A model generated the notes under the pieces. That model worked only from the letters and a program-made list of their open reading frames with translations, ran no database searches and had not been told where the DNA came from. This document shows, one piece after another, positions 8,743-16,834 of a stretch of 47,707 nucleotides of DNA. The first letter of the stretch is position 1, and each line of letters opens with the position of its first letter. The DNA comes from Pseudomonas sp. C2B4 (GTDB lineage Bacteria > Pseudomonadota > Gammaproteobacteria > Pseudomonadales > Pseudomonadaceae): assembly GCF_013359695.1 (NCBI RefSeq), contig NZ_JABFMU010000051.1, forward strand, positions 1-47,707, written 5' to 3'. A program made the position numbers and the translations under genes.

Positions 8743-8770
8743 CCATCGCGAGCAAGCTTCGCTCCTACAG
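8743..8770. repeat. single REP arm
   Basis: CCATCGCGAGCAAGC followed by TTCGCTCCTACAG is one REP arm with an extra T in the stem and no partner. It lies 3 bp from the stop codon of the NCS1 permease gene and could form its transcript end. Confidence 0.75.
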
Positions 8771-8773
8771 GTT

Positions 8774-10096
8774 TTAGTCCGCCAACCGAACCTGCAACCG
8801 ACCGCGATGGGATAACCCGGCCTGCAAGGCAAAAGCCACGATCACCGTCGCCGGCGCGGAAAAGCTGCTCAGGCCGCTGCCAGCAAACATCAGTGCCAGC
8901 CCGAGCGCCGTCGCGCCAAACCAGGCCGTCAGGCCCACCGGGTTGAACGCCGCCACCCGATCCAGCGCCGACGCGTCATAACGCCCGTAGACAATCTGCG
9001 CCAACGCTACGCCGACCCAGGCCACCACGAAGATACCTTGATAGGCCAACGCCTTGAGCAAGTAGGCAAACACGTCCGCCAGCATCAAGCCGTAGACGAT
9101 CACGCCGACCGCCAGCGCCCACACCAGGTACGAGGCGCGCAGGCCGAAACGGGCGAAGAACGCCTGCATGTTCAAGGTCGCCAGGTAGTAGTTGGCGGTG
9201 TTGATCCGGGTTTGCGTGGCCCACACGAACAGCAGGCCCCACAGCCCCATCAGTTGCAGGATCGCCATCACCACCGACACTTCGTTCAGCGCGCCTTCGT
9301 GGGGAATGCTGCTGACCAGGTAGATGCCCGCCGCGCCGTTGAGCAAAAAGGTCACCGCGTAGAACGGCATGCCGAAGTTCCAGCGACCGTGATACTCGGC
9401 GTCCTCGGCCTTGCCGAACCGGGCGTAGTCGAAGGTGAACAGCATCAGAATCCACACGCCCATGTAGGCCACGAAGCAGTCCCACCAGCCAAACGCACTG
9501 GGGGTTGCCGGACCGAAATCCAGCCATTGCGGCTGGTAGCCATAACGGCTGATCGACAACCCCACCGCCACCAGCAAGCCACCGAGGTACACCGGCAGCA
9601 GCACACCATTGAGCTTGTCCAGCCAGTGCTGCACGCTGCCCAGGATCATCGGCACGCTGTACAGCACCACCATCAGCGCAGCCAGCGGATACACCAGTTC
9701 CGGGTACAGGTGATTGAGCGCCACGGCGATCACCGAGCCTTCGAACACCGCGTAGTAGATCGCCGTCGAGAAGAAGATCAAGGTCGCCAGACAGGCACCG
9801 GTACGGCCAAACAACAGCCGTGAAAACAACGCCACCGACAAGCCGCTGCGCACCGCGAAGCGACTGAGCACGGTGTTGACCAGCCCGTAACTGATCACCG
9901 ACAGCACCATCCCGATCAGCGCGTTGCGCGCACCGTAGGACAAGGCCAGGGAAGCGCCGACCACGATGTAGAACATCGCGCTGCACACCGCCCACCAGGC
10001 CATGGTCAGCGACAGTCGACCCATGCGCGCTTCGGTGGGGACGGGATGATTGGCCGGGTCTTGCCCGGTTTGACTCGATTGCGATAAAGCAGCCAT
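8774..10096 (-). CDS. NCS1-family permease (purine-cytosine permease type)
   Basis: The 440-residue protein has about twelve hydrophobic segments and the look of the nucleobase-cation-symport-1 family: a hydrophilic N terminus, MAWWAVCSAMFYIVVGASLA in the first helix, and LLFGRTGACLATLIFF in a middle segment. Family members import cytosine, hydantoins, allantoin or related cyclic ureides and lactams. CTGGAGT lies before the ATG at 10096. It is the last gene of the oxoprolinase-like cluster, 111 bp after the pxpC-like gene, so it probably imports that cluster's substrate. The family suggests a ring with an amide or ureide bond. Confidence 0.9.
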   Translation of the reverse strand: MAALSQSSQTGQDPANHPVPTEARMGRLSLTMAWWAVCSAMFYIVVGASLALSYGARNALIGMVLSVISYGLVNTVLSRFAVRSGLSVALFSRLLFGRTGACLATLIFFSTAIYYAVFEGSVIAVALNHLYPELVYPLAALMVVLYSVPMILGSVQHWLDKLNGVLLPVYLGGLLVAVGLSISRYGYQPQWLDFGPATPSAFGWWDCFVAYMGVWILMLFTFDYARFGKAEDAEYHGRWNFGMPFYAVTFLLNGAAGIYLVSSIPHEGALNEVSVVMAILQLMGLWGLLFVWATQTRINTANYYLATLNMQAFFARFGLRASYLVWALAVGVIVYGLMLADVFAYLLKALAYQGIFVVAWVGVALAQIVYGRYDASALDRVAAFNPVGLTAWFGATALGLALMFAGSGLSSFSAPATVIVAFALQAGLSHRGRLQVRLAD

Positions 10097-10207
10097 ATGC
10101 GTGAACTCCAGAACCAGTCAAAGGTTGAAGCGCGGGCAGCCGCCACCGCACCGGAGTGCGGCGTTGGCTTGCCGTTTGGCTTTACCCGCGCAGTGCGACG
10201 GGCAGTG

Positions 10208-11182
10208 TCAGGAAGGGAACAGCTTGCTCAAGCAGCTGAGTTTTTTCTTATAGGAACGTCGCGCTTCCAGCGCTTCTTCGAGGGTCACCGCCACGAAACG
10301 GGCTTTCTGGTTGGGTTGCATCTGGCCGATCAGGTCGAGGTCGGCGCTGATCACCGTGCCGATCATCGCGTAGCCGCCACCGGACACCGCGTCGCGGTGC
10401 AACACGATGGGTTCGAGCCCGGCGGGCACCTGGATCGAACCGATCGGGTAGCAACTGTCGACGATGTTCGACGGATCGGAACCGGCACCGAACGGCTGCT
10501 CGCGGGGCTGGAACGTCAGCGCGCTGCCGCCCTTGAAGCGATAGCCGATGCGGTCGGCTTCCGAACCGACGGTCCAGGCCTCGGCGAAAAAGCTGTCCGC
10601 CGCCGCTGGAGTCAAGCGGTCGTAATACAGCCCCGGCACCACGCGCAAGGTGATTTCGCCACCCAAGGATTGGCGCAACGCCATGGGCAGACTGGCCCCG
10701 GCGCGGCCCTTGCCACTGGCGACGCCGACGGGCAATTCGTCCCCGGCAATCAGGCGACGGCCCTGAAAACCACCGAGCGCACCCAGCGCATAGGTGGATC
10801 GACTGCCAAGCACCACCGGCACATCGATGCCGCCAGCCACGGCCAGATAAGCCCGCGCGCCCGCCTTGGGGAAATCAAAACGCAGCACTTGCCCGGCCTT
10901 CACCTCGAAAGCGGTGTCGAGGTGCATGTCCACGCCATCGACCTTCGGCGTCATGTGCGCACCGCACACGGCCACCAATGCGTCTTGCTGGAACTCCAGC
11001 TCCGGCCCCAGCAAGGTGCATTCCAGCGCCGCCGAATTGGCCGGGTTGCCGACCAGTTGGTTGGCCGCGCTCAGGGCGTATTGATCCAGCGCGCCGGACG
11101 GCGGGATGCCCAGGTGGTAGTAACCTTCGCGGCCCAGGTCCTGCACCGAGGTGGCGAGACCGGGTTTGAGTACCTTGATCAT
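10208..11182 (-). CDS. pxpC: 5-oxoprolinase subunit C family protein (AHS2, biotin-dependent carboxyltransferase fold)
   Basis: This 324-residue protein has the AHS2/KipA signature at the N terminus: PGLATSVQDLGREGYYHLGI followed by SGALDQYALSAAN. PxpC with PxpA and PxpB forms the prokaryotic ATP-dependent 5-oxoprolinase. The same fold forms half of the carboxyltransferase centre of urea carboxylase. The start overlaps the PxpB-like stop by ATGA, implying translational coupling. A biotin carboxylase and biotin carrier are encoded just upstream, so the carboxyltransferase reading deserves as much weight as the oxoprolinase one. The C-terminal ~30 residues are basic and less conserved. Confidence 0.9.
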   Translation of the reverse strand: MIKVLKPGLATSVQDLGREGYYHLGIPPSGALDQYALSAANQLVGNPANSAALECTLLGPELEFQQDALVAVCGAHMTPKVDGVDMHLDTAFEVKAGQVLRFDFPKAGARAYLAVAGGIDVPVVLGSRSTYALGALGGFQGRRLIAGDELPVGVASGKGRAGASLPMALRQSLGGEITLRVVPGLYYDRLTPAAADSFFAEAWTVGSEADRIGYRFKGGSALTFQPREQPFGAGSDPSNIVDSCYPIGSIQVPAGLEPIVLHRDAVSGGGYAMIGTVISADLDLIGQMQPNQKARFVAVTLEEALEARRSYKKKLSCLSKLFPS

Positions 11183-12051
11183 GCCAGCACCTCCTGCAAC
11201 GACTTGGGATAGCCGATCGGGTCGGCGAGAAACGCATCCAGCGAGAACTCCACCGGACGAATCCGCAGATCGAAGCGCCCGGCTTCGACCTCGGCCACCG
11301 CGTGGTCGTATTCCTCACGGTCCATCGGTTTGAACTGCACGATGTCCCCCGGACGGAAGAACACCATGTGCTCCTTGAGGTACGCCAGGTTCTGCTGCGG
11401 GTCGTAGATCGGGGCCGGCGTGACGCCGAACATCTGATAACCGCCGGCACCGCGCACCGAGTAGATGCAACCGAAGCAGCCGCCGTGACCGAGGGTCAAT
11501 TTCGGCGTGTCGGTGCGCGGGCGCAGGTACTTGGGCACCTGCAACTGACGCTCGCGCTCGACCATCTGGAACATGAACGGCAGGCCGGCGACGAAGCCCA
11601 CCATCGAGACAAACCACGGCGCGCCACTGTGGGCGGCGATGAACGCCTCGACGTCGGCCAGACCGTTGATCCGCGCGGCGTACTCCAGGTCCGTGGCGCT
11701 CGGGTCCTGATGGCGGTCGCGAAAACGCATCAGGGTTTCATGGGTCCAGGGATCGTTGTACAGCACCGGAATCTCGATGATCCGGGTCTGCAATGTACGC
11801 TCGGCGACCGCCTCGGCTTCCGCGCCCTTGACGGCTTCGAGCAAGGCGTGAGGGGCGATGCGGTCCGGGTCGAAGCGGATCTGGAACGAGGCATTGGCCA
11901 GGCACACATCGAGCACGCCATCCAGCGCCAGCCGCTCTACCGCGCGGGTGACCGCCATGCCCTTGAAGAAGGCTTCGAGGGACATGCTGTCGCTGACTTC
12001 GGCGAACAAATGCTCGTCGGCGCCAAAGCTGTAGCGGATTGGAGTGCTCAT
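11179..12051 (-). CDS. pxpB: 5-oxoprolinase subunit B family protein (AHS1/KipI-like), divergent
   Basis: The 290-residue protein begins MSTPIRYSFGADEHLFAEVS and continues with the AHS1/KipI fold. The usual core, PGFPYLGGLDP followed by SVGIAGAQTGIYP, is altered here to VGFVAGLPFMFQ and GHGGCFGCIYSVRGAGGYQ. The last includes two cysteines not usual in KipI. It is therefore a divergent member whose substrate may not be 5-oxoproline. The ATG at 12051 overlaps the biotin carboxylase stop by ATGA, and an in-frame extension to 12126 is shadow of that gene. The partner AHS2 gene also overlaps by 4 bp, so carboxylase, AHS1 and AHS2 are tightly coupled. Confidence 0.87.
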   Translation of the reverse strand: MSTPIRYSFGADEHLFAEVSDSMSLEAFFKGMAVTRAVERLALDGVLDVCLANASFQIRFDPDRIAPHALLEAVKGAEAEAVAERTLQTRIIEIPVLYNDPWTHETLMRFRDRHQDPSATDLEYAARINGLADVEAFIAAHSGAPWFVSMVGFVAGLPFMFQMVERERQLQVPKYLRPRTDTPKLTLGHGGCFGCIYSVRGAGGYQMFGVTPAPIYDPQQNLAYLKEHMVFFRPGDIVQFKPMDREEYDHAVAEVEAGRFDLRIRPVEFSLDAFLADPIGYPKSLQEVLA

Positions 12052-13421
12052 GCTTGACCTCCATTGCGGCGTTCGGCCAGCCAGGTTTCCAGGGTGCCGG
12101 TGTGGAAGTCGGCGCTGTGCAGCCACGGTTGTTCCAGCAGTTCGCCGTGCAGCGACAAGGTGCTGGCCATGCCGGTGAGCGTGGTCTGCTCCACTGCGAC
12201 CCGGGCGCGGGCCAGGGCTTCGTCGCGATCGCGGCCATGGACGATCAGCTTGGCCAGCAGCGAGTCATAGTATGGCGGCACGCGGTAGCCTTGATACAGA
12301 TGAGAGTCGACCCGCACACCCTCCCCTTGTGGCCAGACCAGCGATTCCACCAGACCGGGGCTGGGGAAGAAATCCCGTGCCGGGTCTTCGGCGTTCAGGC
12401 GCATTTGCAGGGCGGCGCCGTTGAGCTGGATATCGCTTTGCTGCAAGCCCAGCGGCTCGCCGCCAGCAATGCGCAACATGGCCTGCACCAGGTCGATACC
12501 GGTGATCAGCTCGCTGACCGGGTGTTCCACCTGAATCCGCGTGTTCATCTCGATAAAGAAAAACTCACCGGTGGCATCGTCGTACAGATATTCCAGGGTG
12601 CCGGCGCCCTTGTAGCCCAAGGCTTCGGTCAGGCGTACGGCGCTGGCGCAGAGCGTTTCGCGCTGTTGCGGGTTGAGGACCGGCGACGGCGCTTCTTCAA
12701 AAATCTTCTGGCGCCGACGTTGCAGCGAGCACTCGCGCTCGAACAGGTGCACCGCGTGCTGGCCATCGCCCAGCACCTGCACTTCAATGTGCCGGGCCTT
12801 GCCGATGAAGCGCTCCAGGTACACCGCGCCATTGCCGAAGGCGGCCTGGGCTTCGCGCTGGGAACGGGGAAATTCTTCGCTCAGTTGTTGGGCATTTTCC
12901 GCCAGGCGGATGCCACGCCCGCCGCCACCGGCCGAGGCCTTGATCAGCAGCGGGAAGCCGACGGATTCGGCCGCCTTGAGCGCCGACTCGACATCGAACA
13001 GCTCATCGGGGGAACCGGGCACCACGGGTACGCCGGCCGCTTGCGCGGTGCGCCGGGCTTCGGCTTTGTCGCCCATGCGGCGGATGGTCTCGGCGCTGGG
13101 GCCGACGAAAATCGCGCCGGCGGCGACAACGGCTTCGGCAAAATCGGCGTTCTCCGAGAGAAAGCCGTAGCCGGGGTGTACCGCATTGGCGCCGGTGGCT
13201 TTCAAGGCACCGAGCAATGCCTCGACGTTCAGATAGCTTTTATCGGCGCGGGCCGGGCCGAGGATGTGCACCTCGTCGGCCATGCGCGCCGCCTGGGAAT
13301 CGACGTCCGCCTCGCTGCACGCGGCAACGGTGGGGATCCCCAGTGCTTTGGCCGCACGGATAATCCGCACGGCGATCTCGCCACGGTTGGCGATCAGTAA
13401 TTTACGAATGCCTTGAGTCAT
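12048..13421 (-). CDS. accC: biotin carboxylase (AccC-like)
   Basis: This 457-residue protein is a full-length biotin carboxylase of ATP-grasp fold. It begins KLLIANRGEIAVRIIRAAK, has the glycine-rich ATP lid KASAGGGGRGIR and the active-site motif EMNTRIQVEHPVSE. It carboxylates biotin on a carrier using ATP and bicarbonate. The housekeeping fatty-acid enzyme is normally encoded next to accB elsewhere in a Pseudomonas chromosome, so this copy is probably pathway-specific. It lies 10 bp after the 81-residue biotin carrier and overlaps the AHS1 gene. The ATG at 13421 gives the family N terminus; the extension to 13490 is rejected. Confidence 0.93.
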   Translation of the reverse strand: MTQGIRKLLIANRGEIAVRIIRAAKALGIPTVAACSEADVDSQAARMADEVHILGPARADKSYLNVEALLGALKATGANAVHPGYGFLSENADFAEAVVAAGAIFVGPSAETIRRMGDKAEARRTAQAAGVPVVPGSPDELFDVESALKAAESVGFPLLIKASAGGGGRGIRLAENAQQLSEEFPRSQREAQAAFGNGAVYLERFIGKARHIEVQVLGDGQHAVHLFERECSLQRRRQKIFEEAPSPVLNPQQRETLCASAVRLTEALGYKGAGTLEYLYDDATGEFFFIEMNTRIQVEHPVSELITGIDLVQAMLRIAGGEPLGLQQSDIQLNGAALQMRLNAEDPARDFFPSPGLVESLVWPQGEGVRVDSHLYQGYRVPPYYDSLLAKLIVHGRDRDEALARARVAVEQTTLTGMASTLSLHGELLEQPWLHSADFHTGTLETWLAERRNGGQA

Positions 13422-13431
13422 GGTGCCGCCC

Positions 13432-13677
13432 TCACGCGTCGTCGAGTGTGGCGATGACCTGACCCGGTTCCACCGGATCACCGTCTTCAACCAGAAACGC
13501 GCTGAGGCGACCGGCCGTCCCGGCGGTCAGTTCGGAAAACTGCTTCATGACCTCGATCAGGCCAATCACGGTGTCGGCGCTGACCTCGGCGCCCGGCTCG
13601 ACGTAGTTCGGCGAGTCCGGGGTGGCCTTGCGGTAAAAGGTGCCCGGCAACGGGGTAATAACGGTTTGTTCGGCCAT
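13432..13677 (-). CDS. short biotin carboxyl carrier protein
   Basis: The protein is only 81 residues and is essentially a biotinyl domain. The motif EVMKQF places the biotinylated lysine at Lys45, flanked by GLI and SEL as in acetyl-CoA carboxylase carriers. The Pro/Ala-rich N-terminal half of housekeeping AccB is absent. TTCCAAGAGGAACAG precedes the ATG. It is followed closely by the biotin carboxylase gene and should be that enzyme's carrier. Carriers of this short type occur beside LamB/YcsF-AHS1-AHS2 genes in other bacteria (general knowledge), which agrees with the context here. Confidence 0.88.
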   Translation of the reverse strand: MAEQTVITPLPGTFYRKATPDSPNYVEPGAEVSADTVIGLIEVMKQFSELTAGTAGRLSAFLVEDGDPVEPGQVIATLDDA

Positions 13678-13768
13678 GTCTGTTCCTCTTGGAATAGTTG
13701 TAGAAAGGCAGGCAATAAATCGATATGTGTAAACCCTGACTTCTCTGTGTCAGGTGCTTGATCCGGAT

Positions 13769-14527
13769 TCAGCGGGGTGCGCGAACCTTGATTCCTGCGT
13801 CATCCAGCGCTTTGCGGGTGGCTTCAACCAGCGCCAGGGCGCCCGGTGTATCGCTGTGCAAACAGATGGAATCGAATTCGATCGCCAGGTCTTCGCCCTC
13901 GACGGTACGCACCACGCCCTCCTGGCAGGCACGCAGCACCCGCGCCGCCACTTTCGCCGGATCGTAGGCACGCACGTTGCGGGTAAAGACGATGGAGCCG
14001 CTGAGGTCGTATTCGCGGTCGGCGTAGAACTCGCGGATCACCGGTTGGCCGAGTTCTTTGGCGACGCGCCAGATCACTGAGTTGGGCATGCAATACAGCA
14101 GCAACTCCGGCTCCAGGCGCTGCAGGTTTTCCACCAGCAAACGGGCGGCTTCCTCGTCCCGGGCCAGGTGCATGTACAGCGCGCCGTGGGGTTTGATGTG
14201 TTGCAAGGCCACACCTTGAACCCGGGCGAGTTCGCGCAGCGCGCCGAGCTGATAGAGCATGTCGTCCACCAGCTCCTGGGCCGGTGCGTTGATGTGCCGG
14301 CGGCCGAAGCCGACCAGGTCACGGAACCCCGGGTGCGCACCGATGGCTACGCCCAGGCGCTTGGCCTGCTCGACGGTGCGGCGCATGGTACCGGGGTCGC
14401 CGGCATGAAAACCGGTGGCGATGTTGGCGGTGCTGATGAAGCCCATCAGCTCATTGTCGACGCCATCGCCGATGGTCCATGGGCCGAAGCCTTCGCCCAT
14501 GTCCGAGTTGAAATCTACTGACTGCAT
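13769..14527 (-). CDS. pxpA: 5-oxoprolinase subunit A (LamB/YcsF family)
   Basis: This 252-residue protein has the LamB/YcsF signature VDFNSDMGEGFGPW at the start, then ANIATGFHAGDPGTM and HPGFRDLVGFGRR, all typical of PxpA. The family is thought to hydrolyse the lactam bond after ATP-dependent activation by PxpB and PxpC. I start it at the ATG at 14527 (MQSVDFN), since the upstream extension to 14566 is not conserved in character. It is the first gene of the minus-strand cluster, 125 bp from the divergent LysR gene. The pxpA, carrier, carboxylase, AHS1, AHS2 and permease genes look like one transcript. Confidence 0.92.
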   Translation of the reverse strand: MQSVDFNSDMGEGFGPWTIGDGVDNELMGFISTANIATGFHAGDPGTMRRTVEQAKRLGVAIGAHPGFRDLVGFGRRHINAPAQELVDDMLYQLGALRELARVQGVALQHIKPHGALYMHLARDEEAARLLVENLQRLEPELLLYCMPNSVIWRVAKELGQPVIREFYADREYDLSGSIVFTRNVRAYDPAKVAARVLRACQEGVVRTVEGEDLAIEFDSICLHSDTPGALALVEATRKALDDAGIKVRAPR

Positions 14528-14602
14528 GACACTTGCTCCTGACGCTTGTGACTTCATGCAGGCCACGTTAAATTCCCGCCAACCCCTTGGGAAGATCTAT
14601 TA

Positions 14603-14622
14603 TCAGATAGGCCATCTTCTGA
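14603..14622. promoter_or_regulatory. candidate LysR operator, nested inverted repeat
   Basis: TCAGA-N10-TCTGA encloses AGAT-N5-ATCT, so two nested inverted repeats share one centre at the GGC near 14610-14612. It lies in the 125-bp gap between pxpA (start 14527) and the divergent LysR gene (start 14653), as expected for the shared operator. Confidence 0.45.
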
Positions 14623-14652
14623 AAAACAGATACCCCGTCGACCGGAGTTCGT

Positions 14653-15570
14653 ATGTCACTGACCCTGCGCCAGGTCCGCTATTTCGTCGCCACTGCCGAG
14701 ATCGGCCAAATCTCGCAAGCCGCGATCCATTTGAATATTTCCCAGTCGGCGGTGACCACGGCGATCAAGGAACTGGAAGGCATGCTCGGCACCCTGCTGT
14801 TCCAGCGTTCGGCCCAGGGCATGAGCCTGACCGATGCCGGGCGGCACTTTCTCAACCGGGCGTATGTGATCTTGCGCAGCGTCGATGACGCCCTCAACAG
14901 CCCGCTGCCCGACGTCCGCGCCAGCGGCTTGTTGCGGGTGGCCGCCAGCTACACGGTGATTGGTTACTTCCTGCCGCACCACTTGCAACGACTGGAACAC
15001 TGGCACCCGGACGTGGCCATCGAAGTCCACGAACAGGAACGGCAAGCCATTGAACAAGGCCTGCTGGAAGGTCGATTCGACATGGCGGTGGTGCTCACCT
15101 CCAACCTCACCCACCCGGACATCGTCTCGGAAACCCTGTTCAACTCCGAACGCCGGTTATGGCTGCCCAGCCACCATCCGCTGTGCGAACGCTCGGCGGT
15201 CAGCCTCGCCGACGTGGCCAAGGAGCCCTATATCCTGCTGACCGTCGACGAAGCCGAACAAAGCGCCATGCGCTACTGGGAACACGCCCATCAGCAACCC
15301 AATGTGCGGGTGCGCACCAGTTCAGTCGAAGCAGTGCGCAGCATGGTAGCCAACGGCAGCGGCGTGGCGATCCTCTCGGACCTGGTGCACCGCCCCTGGT
15401 CGCTGGAAGGCAAACGCATCGAAACGGTGACCATCACCGACAAGGTCACCCCCATGAGCGTCGGCCTGGCCTGGCATCGCGAGCGCGAGTTCAGCCCCGC
15501 GATGCAGGCGTTCCGCAACTACTTCCACGATGCCTTCCTGGCGCCGCAGCAGCATTCGGCGCGGCGCTGA
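14653..15570 (+). CDS. LysR-family transcriptional regulator
   Basis: This 305-residue LysR protein begins MSLTLRQVRYFVATAEIGQI. Its helix-turn-helix (SQAAIHLNISQSAVTTAIKE) spans residues ~17-36, and it has a standard effector domain. CGGAG lies 6 bp before the ATG. It is divergent from the oxoprolinase-like cluster, with a candidate operator between them, so it is that cluster's probable regulator. The effector may be the imported lactam or ureide. Confidence 0.93.
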   Translation: MSLTLRQVRYFVATAEIGQISQAAIHLNISQSAVTTAIKELEGMLGTLLFQRSAQGMSLTDAGRHFLNRAYVILRSVDDALNSPLPDVRASGLLRVAASYTVIGYFLPHHLQRLEHWHPDVAIEVHEQERQAIEQGLLEGRFDMAVVLTSNLTHPDIVSETLFNSERRLWLPSHHPLCERSAVSLADVAKEPYILLTVDEAEQSAMRYWEHAHQQPNVRVRTSSVEAVRSMVANGSGVAILSDLVHRPWSLEGKRIETVTITDKVTPMSVGLAWHREREFSPAMQAFRNYFHDAFLAPQQHSARR

Positions 15571-15608
15571 ATCAGCGTTAAAATCCTCCGAATTCAAACA
15601 CTAAATCC

Positions 15609-15707
15609 TGTAGGAGCGAGCCTGCTCGCGAAAAACTCTAGACAACTCGTTCATTCAGACAACACGCGTTATCGTTGGCGACCATCGCGAGCAGGCTCGC
15701 TCCTACA
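15609..15707. repeat. REP doublet (REPIN-like)
   Basis: Inverted REP arms (TGTAGGAGCGAGCCTGCTCG on the left and its complement on the right) flank a spacer with CATTCAGACAACACGCGTTA followed by TCGTTGGCGACC. This is the common asymmetric spacer class. It lies between the LysR gene and the PaaI-type thioesterase. Confidence 0.9.
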
Positions 15708-15768
15708 GTTGGTACGGTGTTCAATGCACTGACCCGATTGGCTTTCCATTTTTAAGGATGATCACGGC

Positions 15769-16263
15769 ATGTCCACCCTCGACACTTCCCTGCAAGACAC
15801 CGCCGCCCCCGACGGCGTTTGCTACGGCTGCGGCGGCAGCAATCCCCACGGGCTGCACATCAAGAGCTACTGGCATGAGGACGGCGTGCACGTCGTGGCC
15901 GAGCACATGCCGGAGGCCATGTACTGCGGCTGGCCGGACCTGGTGTATGGCGGTTTGATCGCGATGCTGGTCGACTGTCACTCCAACTGGACGGCAATGG
16001 CCTATCACTACCGCGCCGAACAGCGCGAAGTCGCCAGCCTGCCCCGCATCAACTGCGTCACCGGCAACCTGGGCATCAAGTTCATCAAACCGACGCCCAT
16101 GGGTGTACCGCTGCTCCTGAAAGCCAAAGTGGAAGGCGATGTCGGACGCAAGACCCGGGTGATCTGCGAAGTCTTCGCCGGCGACGTGCTCACGGCGGTG
16201 GGCGACTCGGTGTTCGTTCGGGTCGATACCGGGCAACTGGCGGATGCGGCGCATGGGCGCTGA
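15769..16263 (+). CDS. PaaI-family (hot-dog) thioesterase
   Basis: The 164-residue protein has a CYGCGGSNPHGLHIKSY motif near residue 18 and a hot-dog core with YGGLIAMLVDCHSNWTAMAY. This is the arrangement in PaaI/THEM4-like acyl-CoA thioesterases. The N-terminal CxxC pair could bind zinc or simply be a family mark. AAGGATG precedes the ATG. It is monocistronic by position, with a REP element upstream and a minus-strand lipoprotein gene downstream. The acyl substrate cannot be predicted. Confidence 0.88.
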   Translation: MSTLDTSLQDTAAPDGVCYGCGGSNPHGLHIKSYWHEDGVHVVAEHMPEAMYCGWPDLVYGGLIAMLVDCHSNWTAMAYHYRAEQREVASLPRINCVTGNLGIKFIKPTPMGVPLLLKAKVEGDVGRKTRVICEVFAGDVLTAVGDSVFVRVDTGQLADAAHGR

Positions 16264-16293
16264 GAGCCCCGCCACTGCAAGACGTTGAATGCA

Positions 16294-16524
16294 TCAATCG
16301 TCGTTGTCGTCGCGATCGCGGTAACGACGGTGATCGCGATCATAGTCACGACGATCGTACCGGCGGTCATAGCCCTGATCATCGTCATCCCTTTGGTCGT
16401 AGCCGCGCCGATGGTCATGATCGTGATATCGGCCGTACCTTTCACCGTCGTCCCAGTGAGGACCGCAGCCTCCCAACAGGAAGAAACTGAACATGGCCAG
16501 GGTCATGAGGATTGCGCGATTCAT
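16294..16524 (-). CDS. small Asp/Arg/Tyr/His-rich lipoprotein
   Basis: This 76-residue protein has a lipoprotein signal peptide, MNRAILMTLAMFSFFLLGGC, with the lipobox LLGGC giving Cys20. The mature chain is almost only D, R, Y, H and Q, in degenerate DRRDYDR-like units. It should be anchored in an envelope membrane as a low-complexity, mixed-charge chain. No domain is recognised. Comparable short acidic/basic lipoproteins exist in other pseudomonads, but I know of no assigned role. The DNA is a run of GAT/CGT-like codons, so slippage could change its length between strains. It is convergent with the thioesterase gene. Confidence 0.75.
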   Translation of the reverse strand: MNRAILMTLAMFSFFLLGGCGPHWDDGERYGRYHDHDHRRGYDQRDDDDQGYDRRYDRRDYDRDHRRYRDRDDNDD

Positions 16525-16711
16525 AGGTACGCCCTAAACGTGGAAGGTATTGAGTGGTATGGCTGCTCGAACGGTTCATTCGGACAACGTTCAGCCGTGG
16601 CTATGACCATTGAGTAACCTAATGATTCCGTGAGGAAATCCCCCTTTCGCGACCGCATCGCCCATACCCCCGATATTCACGGTCCGATTACCTTTCGGCA
16701 TTCCCCTTTCC

Positions 16712-16727
16712 TACCCCTTTTGGGGTA
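16712..16727. promoter_or_regulatory. inverted repeat upstream of the amidase gene
   Basis: TACCCC-TTTT-GGGGTA is a perfect 6-bp inverted repeat, 107 bp before the amidase ATG. It lies in a 310-bp gap (16525-16834) that otherwise shows no gene. It could be an operator for the amidase and binding-protein genes. Confidence 0.3.
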
Positions 16728-16834
16728 CTTACTCAGCGTGATAGGAACTTTTTCCACGACACGCATACTGTTCGGGCCTTTGACAAAGTCACCCGCTTCC
16801 TGGCCAGGACGCTATTTACCGGAAAGGTCCGACA

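Noticed and set aside
10097..11212. Long plus-strand ORF of 371 codons
   Set aside because: It is the antisense shadow of the PxpC gene. The minus strand has clear family motifs and the plus frame has none.
12039..13400. Plus-strand ORF of 453 codons
   Set aside because: Antisense shadow of the biotin carboxylase gene, caused by high third-position G+C.
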